DNA of 55,119 nucleotides from an uncultured Candidatus Saccharibacteria bacterium (GTDB taxonomy: Bacteria > Patescibacteriota > Saccharimonadia > Saccharimonadales > Saccharimonadaceae). How positions within the stretch are numbered: position 1 is the first letter of the stretch; each line of letters opens with the position of its first letter. The translations under genes and the position numbers were made by a program. This document shows, piece by piece, positions 15,828 through 23,188 of this stretch. Under the pieces are notes generated by a model. The model made no database searches, was not told where the DNA came from, and saw nothing but the letters and a program-made list of their open reading frames with translations. The stretch is from positions 1 to 55,119 of the forward strand of contig CAMNPZ010000004.1 in NCBI GenBank assembly GCA_946548715.1, written 5' to 3'.

Positions 15828-15989
15828 CGAGGCTCTGAACTTTTTGAATGCATAAAATGATTTGAATTTTTGACACGTATATTCCTGACGGACCGGACAG
15901 GTTCGCCCCAAAGGGGCGGTTCTGCCCGCGTCCCAGCGTATGACGTGCTCAAAAATTCAAGTCCCGCATTCAAAAAGTCCAAAGCCTCG
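15828..15989. repeat. Long palindrome B, 162 bp
   Basis: Fills the aspS/methyltransferase spacer, starting two bases after the aspS stop. The outer 24-nt arms (15828-15851 and 15966-15989) match 22 of 24. Inside, TTGAATTTTTGA and CACGT are also mirrored, and the centre is CGCCCC-AAA-GGGGCG (about 15904-15918). No gene, T-run or tRNA is present in it. Confidence 0.85.
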
Positions 15990-16013
15990 TAAAACCTATG
16001 GTATAATAGAAAT

Positions 16014-16763
16014 ATGAGTGATAAAGTTATTTCTGACTACAATGGTTACGACTACAAAAAAATCTTCTGGGAAGACGCCGATCGCGAATACGAAGACCAA
16101 GCCGATCGTATGGCTATCCGCAAGCTTCTTCCTAAGCGTATGGACAAATTCGCCGACATTGGCGGCGGCTATGGACGCCTTGCCAACGAATATCTCAAAC
16201 GCGCCCATACGGTTATCATTTTCGACTACAGCAAATCCGAGCTCGAACAAGCCAAAGAAATCTACGGCGACCGCATCGAAACTCGCGCCGGCGACATCTA
16301 CAAATTACCATTCAAGGACAACGAGCTTGACGGTCTCATGATGGTCCGCGTTACTCATCATCTCAAAGATATGAATGCCGCTATCGCCGAACTCTACCGT
16401 GTTCTTAAGCCAGGAGGTGTTGCCGTCATCGAAGTTGCCAACAAACGCACTCTCCCCAAGATGGCCCGTTATGTTACTGGTCGCTCAAAAGTCAATCCTT
16501 TCGACCACAAAGTCGCCAATTACAAAAACATCGCCGCTAATGGCTTCTATAATTATCACCCCAAATATGTCGAAAATATTTTCGATAAGACTGGTTTCAG
16601 CATTGAGCGCGTCCTCTCTGTATCCAACTTCCGCAGCAAAGGATTAAAGAAAATCTTCGGTACCAAGAATCTCGTCAAAATGGAAGATGGCGCCCAAAAG
16701 CTCCTTGCCCCCATTCGCTTCGCCCCGTCTATCTATTACAAGTTGCGCAAACCCACCGAATAA
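16014..16763 (+). CDS. SAM-dependent methyltransferase, class I, 249 aa
   Basis: The Rossmann SAM-binding motif I is FADIGGGYGRLANEYLKRA (about residues 46-64), and later motifs follow in order (IFDYSKSELEQAK; GDIYKLPFKDNELDGLMMVRVTHHL; LKPGGVAVIEVAN). That is the Methyltransf_11/25 pattern, used for lipids, quinones and small molecules as well as other substrates; nothing indicates which. TGGTATAAT (16002-16007) ends six bases before the ATG, so it is predicted leaderless, directly after palindrome B. The tRNA-Arg promoter overlaps its stop codon. Confidence 0.85.
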   Translation: MSDKVISDYNGYDYKKIFWEDADREYEDQADRMAIRKLLPKRMDKFADIGGGYGRLANEYLKRAHTVIIFDYSKSELEQAKEIYGDRIETRAGDIYKLPFKDNELDGLMMVRVTHHLKDMNAAIAELYRVLKPGGVAVIEVANKRTLPKMARYVTGRSKVNPFDHKVANYKNIAANGFYNYHPKYVENIFDKTGFSIERVLSVSNFRSKGLKKIFGTKNLVKMEDGAQKLLAPIRFAPSIYYKLRKPTE

Positions 16764-16765
16764 GG

Positions 16766-16771
16766 TATAAT
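16766..16771 (+). promoter_or_regulatory. -10 box of tRNA-Arg(UCU)
   Basis: TATAAT starting three bases after the methyltransferase stop and ending 11 bases before the tRNA. Confidence 0.6.
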
Positions 16772-16782
16772 ATCTATACGGC

Positions 16783-16857
16783 GGGGTCGTCGTTCAACGG
16801 ATAGGACATATCCCCTCTAAGGATACAATGATGGTTCGATTCCATCCGGCCCTACCA
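16783..16857 (+). tRNA. tRNA-Arg (UCU)
   Basis: The acceptor pairs GGGGTCG with CGGCCCT (two G-U), the T stem is GATGG/CCATC, and CCA is encoded. The anticodon stem TATCC/GGATA closes a loop CCTCTAA, giving UCU. Position 33 is C rather than the near-universal U. A 10-nt copy of its T-arm start (16829-16838) recurs at 16863-16872, and with the ACCAT end it can form a small hairpin. Confidence 0.85.
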
Positions 16858-16875
16858 TTTTTTGATGGTTCGCCC

Positions 16876-17631
16876 TTATTCTACTATTTTATATTTATAT
16901 ATAAATTCATAGTTATCCGGTTCCACGCCCGCCCCCGTCAAAAATTCCCGAATCTTCCCCATCGACTCATTCTCAAATGCTTCCACCCGACCACTCAAAT
17001 ATACCGATTCCGGTGGATCAAAAGTAACTACTACAGCATAACCACTCTCCGAAGTTAACGAGTAAGTATACGAAAGCGAATACTCATCAAACGTCCTTGG
17101 TAATATATACTGAATCGGATCAGGTTTCACAAAATCACGATTCGCTTTGCAAGCGAAATTAGCATATATGATTTTGTCAGGATCTTCTATACAATATACC
17201 ATCACCGATGCCGCCCCCTCAGTTTCATGCTGACCATCAAGCTCCCCATAATAGTACTTCATAATATAAGACTGTTGCACTGACGCAATATCCACAATAA
17301 AATCACCGACATGTAATTCTTGAATCGTAAATCCATCCACACTCCCCTCACGAATCACTGCTCCATTTTCGGGCACAGAACCAACTCCAGATAATTCTAC
17401 TTGCGAATATAGCTTTTCCTCAATTCGCCGTCTCGTTTCCGAAGGCACATCAGGTAGCTCCACTTCAAAATTGTCAATTATCAACCTTGGTTCCACTATA
17501 GTCTCCGGCTGAGACAAAACATATATCATTATTAGAATCAGTATAATAATTATAGGAATCGCTAAGGCAAGCACTACTTTCACCCCAGGCGACTGTAAGT
17601 ATTTTTTTATTCCTCTTTCTTTTTTATTCAT
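16876..17631 (-). CDS. Membrane-anchored exported protein, 251 aa, function unknown
   Basis: A short basic cytoplasmic N-terminus, one transmembrane helix (about residues 19-41), then an exported domain of about 205 residues with two cysteines near the middle (CIEDP and FACKANRD). I do not recognise a family. The start at 17631 is fixed by a GAGGAGAGG ribosome site. It follows the three-domain hydrolase by 28 bases on the same strand, so it is probably co-transcribed and might be an accessory of that enzyme, but this is only inferred from position. Confidence 0.7.
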   Translation of the reverse strand: MNKKERGIKKYLQSPGVKVVLALAIPIIIILILIMIYVLSQPETIVEPRLIIDNFEVELPDVPSETRRRIEEKLYSQVELSGVGSVPENGAVIREGSVDGFTIQELHVGDFIVDIASVQQSYIMKYYYGELDGQHETEGAASVMVYCIEDPDKIIYANFACKANRDFVKPDPIQYILPRTFDEYSLSYTYSLTSESGYAVVVTFDPPESVYLSGRVEAFENESMGKIREFLTGAGVEPDNYEFIYKYKIVE

Positions 17632-17659
17632 CCATCCTCTCCTCAAACTTATTATTTTT

Positions 17660-19621
17660 CTATTTACTCACTCCGCGCCATTCACTGCCGATATACGGAT
17701 AAATTTCCATTGGATCCCACTCACGTTCGTTCGTGCCCTGCCCTTTATGTGCACTATCAAAAATCAACCATTTGCCATCATCGGTTATACCTCTAATCCC
17801 AATTACGTGTCCAATTCCCGAAAGCGGCACCGGACCAGTTCCGGCCACTTGGAACATCACTCCATTTTTCAATGCTTGATTAATCTCGGCTATCGATGGT
17901 GAACCGTAATTCGTCACCTTCAAACCATAATCCTTAGCAATCTCTGTCATCGCATGCGCAGAACCACTACCACACACACGGTAACCACGGTCAGCAGACT
18001 TCTTAGCGATTTCGTCCGGCGTTACTTTCTTGCCAGTCAATGCAGTAATAATCATCGCAAGCGACGCCGGTCCGCATCCTGCCTCCGCAATCGTCGCCCC
18101 ACCACAATTACCGTATGGCAAAGACCCCCACGGCTCATCACCTTGATAATAAATCACTAGCTCTCCATTTGTGCTTGGACTACATGTATCCGAAGCCTTC
18201 ACTCCACCAATCGCATCCTTTACCGTCTCCACAAACAGTTTCTGACCCTCCGCTGTCGGGTGTACAGCATACACACTCTCATCCGTCACATAATCTCCAG
18301 GCTGGCCCGCAGCCGTCAACACAGCATTTTTCCAATCAATCACTTCCACATTATTGTTACTAGCCGCTGCCGCTGCAAACACTTTGTTATTATCGTCATA
18401 CTTATTCGTCTTCACTATGTCATAATTCGTCACAAAGAAAACTTGTCGATCTGGTCCTACCACCTTCAATACGGCGTCTACATCACTCTTTGTCACTGTT
18501 CCGTTAGTCCCCAATGCAAACACTACAATGTCCCTCAATTTGCCAGCCGCCTTTAACTGCTCAACAATATCAAGCCCAGAAGGATTCTCCGCCGACCCAC
18601 CACTTGCAAATTGTTTCGAATCCTGCGCTACGATTTCGGCCTTTGGTAGGACCTGCAGCAAAGCCGCCCGCGCTCCATTCGTAATCGAATCACCGATAAT
18701 CGTTACGTTCGACCCATCACTCGATGCACTAGTCGAAGATGACCCGCCACTTGCCATTGGTGCCGAACCGTTTTCTACCGCCGCAAACTCACCAGCTTTA
18801 TACTTTCGCCAATAATCTTCCGCCGATGCCACCCGAGCATTATATTGCGATCCACCCGCCATACACTCGCCACAGATTTCATACGATGCTGACGCCCACG
18901 CTCCATACTCCGCCGCCGTCGAATTATTGAAGAAACCTTTATAATCTCCCTGCATTTCCGTCCAAATAAACTTAATCGCCGCACACCACAAAGCCCAATA
19001 ATCATTTTCCGATCCCGTTTCCGATTTAATCTTCTCTCGTAACTGCTCGTCCGTCAAGCTACCATACTTCTTATATGCATCACCCTCAAAGTATTTAGAC
19101 AGCCCAAGCTCCGCCATTTTAGCAAGATACCCTTCACGTCGACTGTGCGATGACCACTGTACCGGACCAAGTCCTATCCCCACCACTTCACTACCGGCCC
19201 CATAACTACTAATGCACGAACCATGGTGCACTCTATCTGACACGAAATCCGTATGAATGTCATAAGGTTTCCCCTCCGCCGTTGTACAGCCGGCATTTCG
19301 TGCCGCCGTATACGAAAACTCTTGCGTTGTCGGCGTTCCACCTTCGTGTACAATATTCCCAATCAACCCCGCCGTCTGTTCCGGCGTAAACCCCACATGC
19401 CTGAGTGCCGACCACATTCTCTCATCCCATGTATCACCAGCAATATAACAATCTCCACCCGAAGTACAATAATTCTGTGCTCCATCCGGATTAAAGAAAT
19501 ATATCTTATTTAATGCATACTCAATCAAAGTCGCCGCATCCAGAGCTTGCACCGTACTCGACAGCAAAAAAACGCCGCTTATCGACAACAACAAACCGCC
19601 GCGCATCAGCTTCTTAAACAT
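17660..19621 (-). CDS. Secreted three-domain hydrolase: tail-lysozyme-like, SGNH and C39-like peptidase, 653 aa
   Basis: After a signal peptide (about residues 1-27) three catalytic-looking regions follow. (1) About 45-265: a phage-tail-lysozyme-like domain (ERMWSALRHVGFTPEQTAGL...GNIVHEGG), expected to cut peptidoglycan glycan strands. (2) About 300-470, after a Ser/Gly linker: an SGNH hydrolase with GDSITNGA (about 307), GTNG (block III) and a VHPT block V (about 453), like the acetyl-ester domains of OatA-type proteins. (3) About 485-653: a C39-like cysteine peptidase with CGPASLAMI (Cys about 514), GHVIGI (His about 605) and FDSAHKG. ATG 19621 is preferred because TGGTATAAT (minus strand, 19628-19633) ends six bases before it. 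It is divergent from pilB. Confidence 0.82.
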   Translation of the reverse strand: MFKKLMRGGLLLSISGVFLLSSTVQALDAATLIEYALNKIYFFNPDGAQNYCTSGGDCYIAGDTWDERMWSALRHVGFTPEQTAGLIGNIVHEGGTPTTQEFSYTAARNAGCTTAEGKPYDIHTDFVSDRVHHGSCISSYGAGSEVVGIGLGPVQWSSHSRREGYLAKMAELGLSKYFEGDAYKKYGSLTDEQLREKIKSETGSENDYWALWCAAIKFIWTEMQGDYKGFFNNSTAAEYGAWASASYEICGECMAGGSQYNARVASAEDYWRKYKAGEFAAVENGSAPMASGGSSSTSASSDGSNVTIIGDSITNGARAALLQVLPKAEIVAQDSKQFASGGSAENPSGLDIVEQLKAAGKLRDIVVFALGTNGTVTKSDVDAVLKVVGPDRQVFFVTNYDIVKTNKYDDNNKVFAAAAASNNNVEVIDWKNAVLTAAGQPGDYVTDESVYAVHPTAEGQKLFVETVKDAIGGVKASDTCSPSTNGELVIYYQGDEPWGSLPYGNCGGATIAEAGCGPASLAMIITALTGKKVTPDEIAKKSADRGYRVCGSGSAHAMTEIAKDYGLKVTNYGSPSIAEINQALKNGVMFQVAGTGPVPLSGIGHVIGIRGITDDGKWLIFDSAHKGQGTNEREWDPMEIYPYIGSEWRGVSK

Positions 19622-19627
19622 AGTTCT

Positions 19628-19659
19628 ATTATACCATATCATAGTTGTTATGTTATAAT
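19628..19659. promoter_or_regulatory. Divergent leaderless promoters for the hydrolase and pilB
   Basis: Minus-strand TATAAT at 19628-19633 and plus-strand TGTTATAAT with hexamer 19654-19659. Each ends six bases before its start codon, and the two starts are only 45 bases apart. Confidence 0.75.
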
Positions 19660-19665
19660 GTATAC

Positions 19666-21288
19666 ATGGACGAAAGCAACATTCAACAAAAACGCCGCGA
19701 AAACGAAGAACAAGCCACCGCGAACCGCGGTCGCATCCTTGGTCTTCCCTATCTTGATACCCGCGAATTCGAAAATGCAATCCCCCTTACTAAAGACCTC
19801 CTCACTATCGAACAAATGCACCATGATTTTATTATCCCCCTCCAAGCCGGTGGCGGCGAAGAGCATTATCAATTCATGGTCACCAGTCAAACCCCTCGCA
19901 GCGTCATCGAACGCATGCGCCAAGAATACACCAACGAAGGCGAGAAGGCCGACTTCTTCCTTATTTCCGGCTCCGCCTACAAAGTCTTCATGCTCCGCTA
20001 TGATCCACCCAAAGTCGTCCAATATGATGACATCAAAATCGCCGGCGAAGGCGACTCCGCCACCATCGCCGAAGTCTCGCAAACCCTCGCCCGCGTTTCC
20101 ACTGAGAAAGTCTTCGATTATCTCATCGACCAAGCCGACAAACTCGGCGCTTCCGACATCCACATCGAAAACCTCCGCGACGCCATTCGTATCCGTATGC
20201 GTGTTGACGGTATCTTGCATCCAGTCGCCAACATCGACCGCGACCGTTACCGCATCTTTATGGGCGAGCTTTCCTCTCGCGCCAACGTTTCCACCGCCTC
20301 CAATTCGCCCCAGTCTGGCCACATGCAACGTGAAATCCACCGCGACGGCGCCTCGCATCTTCTCAATATCCGTGTCGAGACCATTCCTACCATGTATGGC
20401 CAAGACGCCGTTCTCCGTCTTTTCAACTTCGACGAATCCCTCCTCAACCTCGACCTCCTCGGCCTTTCCGACGAAGAAAAGGCTGAAATCAATCAAGTCA
20501 TTTCTCATCCACGTGGTCTCGTCCTCATGGTCGGTCCTACCGGTTCTGGTAAATCCACCACACTCTATTCCATGTTAAATGCTTTGAACACCACCGAACG
20601 TAAAATCATCACCCTAGAAGACCCCATCGAATACGGCATCACTGGCATCTCTCAGATTCCTATCCACACCAACGACGGCGGCTCCTTCGCCGAAGGTCTC
20701 CGTTCCGTGCTCCGTCTTGACCCTGATGTCGTCATGGTCGGCGAGATTCGTGACGCCGACACCGCGAAGACTGCCATCCAGGCTTCCATTACCGGCCACT
20801 TAGTCTTAAGTTCCTTCCACGCTAATTCCACCTCCGCCGCCTTTGCCCGCATGATTGACCTCATTGGCGTTAATCCTATCTTCGCGAGCTCCATTCGACT
20901 CATCATCGCTCAGCGCCTCGTACGCAAACTCGCCACATCTAAGCAACCTCGCCCCGCCACTACCGCCGAAACCACTTATATCCGTGAAGCCATGAGCTCC
21001 GCTTCACAGGAAATCTTATCAGGACTCAATCTCGACAACATCACCCTCTACGACCCAGTCACCACCGAAGAACATCCCTTCGGTTACGATGGCCGCCTCG
21101 TCATCATGGAGCAACTTATCGTTTCCGAAGATATCCAAGCTTTCATCCGTGGTGACGTCGCTGATATCAACACCAACGAAATCGAACGCGCCGCCATCTC
21201 CCATGGTATGCTCACTCTCGAGCAAAAAGGCATCCTCACCGCCCTCCGCGGCGACACCACACTCGAAGAAGTCTCCCGCGTTATCTAA
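19666..21288 (+). CDS. pilB: Type IV pilus assembly ATPase PilB-like, 540 aa
   Basis: Powers pilus extension on the cytoplasmic face of the membrane. The GspE/PilB order is clear: an N-terminal domain (about 1-130), N2 domain with ASDIHIE, Walker A GPTGSGKSTTLYSML (about 290), Asp box TLEDPIEY, Walker B LRLDPDVVMVGEIRD and His box TGHLVLSSFHAN. The tetracysteine zinc site usual between the His box and C-terminus is absent (RKLATSKQPRPATT has no Cys). The start at 19666 (MDESN) is chosen because the -10 hexamer (19654-19659) ends six bases before it; an upstream ATG overlaps that box. The pilins are at 5098-8228 and 34064. Confidence 0.92.
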   Translation: MDESNIQQKRRENEEQATANRGRILGLPYLDTREFENAIPLTKDLLTIEQMHHDFIIPLQAGGGEEHYQFMVTSQTPRSVIERMRQEYTNEGEKADFFLISGSAYKVFMLRYDPPKVVQYDDIKIAGEGDSATIAEVSQTLARVSTEKVFDYLIDQADKLGASDIHIENLRDAIRIRMRVDGILHPVANIDRDRYRIFMGELSSRANVSTASNSPQSGHMQREIHRDGASHLLNIRVETIPTMYGQDAVLRLFNFDESLLNLDLLGLSDEEKAEINQVISHPRGLVLMVGPTGSGKSTTLYSMLNALNTTERKIITLEDPIEYGITGISQIPIHTNDGGSFAEGLRSVLRLDPDVVMVGEIRDADTAKTAIQASITGHLVLSSFHANSTSAAFARMIDLIGVNPIFASSIRLIIAQRLVRKLATSKQPRPATTAETTYIREAMSSASQEILSGLNLDNITLYDPVTTEEHPFGYDGRLVIMEQLIVSEDIQAFIRGDVADINTNEIERAAISHGMLTLEQKGILTALRGDTTLEEVSRVI

Positions 21289-21357
21289 CCTTTTTCAATT
21301 CTTTTTCACCACATGCCAAACCCATGCTATAATAAAGCAATAACAAGGAGGTTCTAA

Positions 21358-22818
21358 ATGAAAAAATGTTTTGATGCAACCAAATATCTGAAAGTCCAGA
21401 AACGCAAAATCAAGCAACGCATCAAAATGTTCGACAAACTCTACCTCGAATTCGGTGGCAAACTCATCGACGACCAACACGCCGCCCGCACCCTCCCCGG
21501 CTTCCTGCCCGACCTCAAAATCAAACTACTCCAAGAATTCAAAGACGACGCCGAAATCATCCTTTGTATCAACGCCGACGCCATCGAACACGCCAAAATC
21601 CGCGCCGACCACATGATTTCCTACGAGACCGAAATCCTCCGTCTCATCGAATTTCTCCGCGCCCGCGGCCTCTACGTCAGCTCCGTCGTTATCACCATGT
21701 TCAAAGGCCAGAAAAAAGCCGAAGATTTCGCCCGCAAGCTGCAAGATTACAAGATCAACACCTATTTCCACACCTTCACCAAAGGCTACCCCACCGACGT
21801 CGCCACCATCGTATCCGACGAAGGCTACGGCGCCAATCCCTACATCAAGACTACAAGACCCCTCGTCGTCGTTTCCGCCCCCGGTCCCTGCTCTGGCAAA
21901 CTCGCCACCAGCCTCTCTCAGCTCTACCACGAATACAAAAAAGGCGTCAACGCCGGCTACGCCAAGTTCGAAACCTTCCCAGTCTGGTCGCTACCGCTCA
22001 AGCATCCCGTCAACGTCGCCTACGAAGCCGCCACTGCCGACCTTGGCGACATCAACATGATTGATTATTTCCATCTCGAACACTACGGTGAACAAGTCGT
22101 CAACTACAATCGCGACCTCGAAACCTTCCCCGTTCTCAAAGAAATCCTCCACCGCATCACCGGTCGCGACATCTACTACTCACCCACCGACATGGGCGTC
22201 AACGTCATCGGCGAATGTATCACCGACGACAAGGCCATCCAGCGCGCCGCCAAAGACGAAATCATCCGCCGCTACTACCGCGCCATAGCCGATCTCAAGA
22301 AAGGCCTCGTCGCCCCCGAAGTCCCCGAACGCATCAAACTTCTCATGAACGAGCTCGGCATCACCGAAGACGAACGCACCGTCGTCGCCCACGCCTTCGA
22401 CAAACTCAAATCCTCCGGCCACCCCAGCGCCTGCCTCAAAATCGGCAAACGCTACGTCACCGGTCGCCGCACCGACTACCTCTCTCCCGTCTCCAGCACC
22501 ATCTTAAACGCCCTCAAAACCATCAACCACATCCCCGACTCCGTCGACCTCATCGCCCCCGCCGTCCTCACTCCTATTCTCGATATCAAAGACCGCATTT
22601 CCAATTTCAAAGCCCACTACCTCGACCTCAGCGAAGTCCTCATCGCCCTCTCCATTTGCTCCACCACCAATCCCGTCGCCAAGAAAGCCCTCGAGACCCT
22701 CCCAAAACTCGCCGACACCGAACTCCACTCCACCCACATGCTCTCCGATAATGAAATGGTCACCCTTATGAACCTCGGCATCAACGCCACCTACACCCCC
22801 GACCTTGACATCAACTAA
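21358..22818 (+). CDS. DUF1846 family protein, 486 aa
   Basis: The length and segments (GFLPDLKIKLLQEFKDD, DHMISYETEILRLIEFL, PGPCSGKLATSLSQLYHE, GRRTDYLSPVSSTILNAL) match the DUF1846 family, conserved in many Firmicutes and Bifidobacteria. The fold has a Rossmann-like part with a PGPCSGK loop; an enzymatic role is assumed but I know of no proven reaction. It has a leader with an AAGGAGG ribosome site and TGCTATAAT about 35 bases upstream of the start. The coding region is GC-richer than its surroundings. The next genes lie on the other strand. Confidence 0.85.
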   Translation: MKKCFDATKYLKVQKRKIKQRIKMFDKLYLEFGGKLIDDQHAARTLPGFLPDLKIKLLQEFKDDAEIILCINADAIEHAKIRADHMISYETEILRLIEFLRARGLYVSSVVITMFKGQKKAEDFARKLQDYKINTYFHTFTKGYPTDVATIVSDEGYGANPYIKTTRPLVVVSAPGPCSGKLATSLSQLYHEYKKGVNAGYAKFETFPVWSLPLKHPVNVAYEAATADLGDINMIDYFHLEHYGEQVVNYNRDLETFPVLKEILHRITGRDIYYSPTDMGVNVIGECITDDKAIQRAAKDEIIRRYYRAIADLKKGLVAPEVPERIKLLMNELGITEDERTVVAHAFDKLKSSGHPSACLKIGKRYVTGRRTDYLSPVSSTILNALKTINHIPDSVDLIAPAVLTPILDIKDRISNFKAHYLDLSEVLIALSICSTTNPVAKKALETLPKLADTELHSTHMLSDNEMVTLMNLGINATYTPDLDIN

Positions 22819-22828
22819 TAACGAAAAA

Positions 22829-22846
22829 AACGCCAAGATTGGCGCT
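22829..22846 (-). terminator. Terminator downstream of tRNA-Ser and its 3' copy
   Basis: CGCCA/TGGCG stem with a 4-nt loop, followed on the minus strand by seven T (complement of 22824-22830). Confidence 0.7.
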
Positions 22847-22849
22847 CCT

Positions 22850-22923
22850 ATGGCGGAAGGGACAGGATTCGATTGGAACGAAGTGACAAACGAGTCCTGC
22901 TTTTTGAGCATGCTTGTCAAAGC
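22850..22923 (-). repeat. tRNA-Ser 3'-end copy with T-arm-like hairpin
   Basis: Bases 22850-22872 repeat 22924-22946 exactly (23 nt: the tRNA-Ser 3' acceptor strand, CCA and half of the T arm). Between them lies a 51-base linker. On the minus strand the linker's GGACTCG pairs with the copied CGAATCC (one C-A mismatch), giving a T-arm-like hairpin followed by the acceptor 3' strand and CCA. The linker shares GGACTCGT and CTCAAAAAGC with the tRNA-Lys module at 50791. Confidence 0.85.
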
Positions 22924-22924
22924 A

Positions 22925-23010
22925 TGGCGGAAGGGACAGGATTCGAACCTGCGAGACGTTAATCTGCTGGTTTTCAAGACCAGTGCCATCAACCACTCGG
23001 CCACCCTTCC
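22925..23010 (-). tRNA. tRNA-Ser (UGA)
   Basis: An 86-nt class II tRNA with a long variable arm. The anticodon loop is CTTGAAA (UGA), the acceptor pairs GGAAGGG with CCCTTCC, and G73-CCA is encoded. TGGTATAAT on the minus strand (23018-23023) lies eight bases upstream. Confidence 0.95.
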
Positions 23011-23056
23011 ACCTCTAATTATACCATATCTTAACAAAATATGATATAATTACCCC

Positions 23057-23161
23057 ATGGCAAGAAAATTTACAATGAAGCCGGTTTCTAAGCAAAATCG
23101 CAACAATAACCACAAGCACAGCGACAAGAGGAAGCATCCTCGCTTAAAAAACGGCAAATAA
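23057..23161 (+). CDS. 34-residue basic protein with leaderless promoter
   Basis: A very short frame: it starts MARKFTMKPVSKQNRNN and ends KRKHPRLKNGK, with about a third of residues Lys, Arg or His and no hydrophobic segment. TGATATAAT (23045-23050) ends exactly six bases before the ATG, the same geometry as the longer genes here, and a terminator starts at the stop codon. The size and charge recall small ribosomal or nucleic-acid-binding proteins, but I cannot place it. It lies between tRNA-Ser and the cation-efflux gene. Confidence 0.6.
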   Translation: MARKFTMKPVSKQNRNNNHKHSDKRKHPRLKNGK

Positions 23162-23184
23162 GCCCCATCCAGGGGGCTTATTTT
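23160..23184. terminator. Bidirectional terminator
   Basis: AAGCCCC (23160-23166) with GGGGCTT (23173-23179), then ATTTT. It lies between the small basic protein gene and the convergent cation-efflux gene and could serve both. Confidence 0.8.
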
Positions 23185-23188
23185 AATT

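Noticed and set aside
19648-20508. Long minus-strand frame (286 aa) opposite pilB
   Set aside because: Shadow of a GC-biased coding strand; it has low-complexity Gly/Val/Asp/Glu content and the plus strand has clear PilB motifs.
22215-22751. Arg/His/Pro-rich frame in the DUF1846 gene
   Set aside because: Frame-shifted shadow of the real gene with an impossible composition.
22504-23044. Frames across tRNA-Ser on both strands (for example ending RRFESCPFRH or containing GQDSNLRDVN)
   Set aside because: They overlap the tRNA and its copy and the DUF1846 gene. The peptides are classic tRNA-derived spurious proteins.
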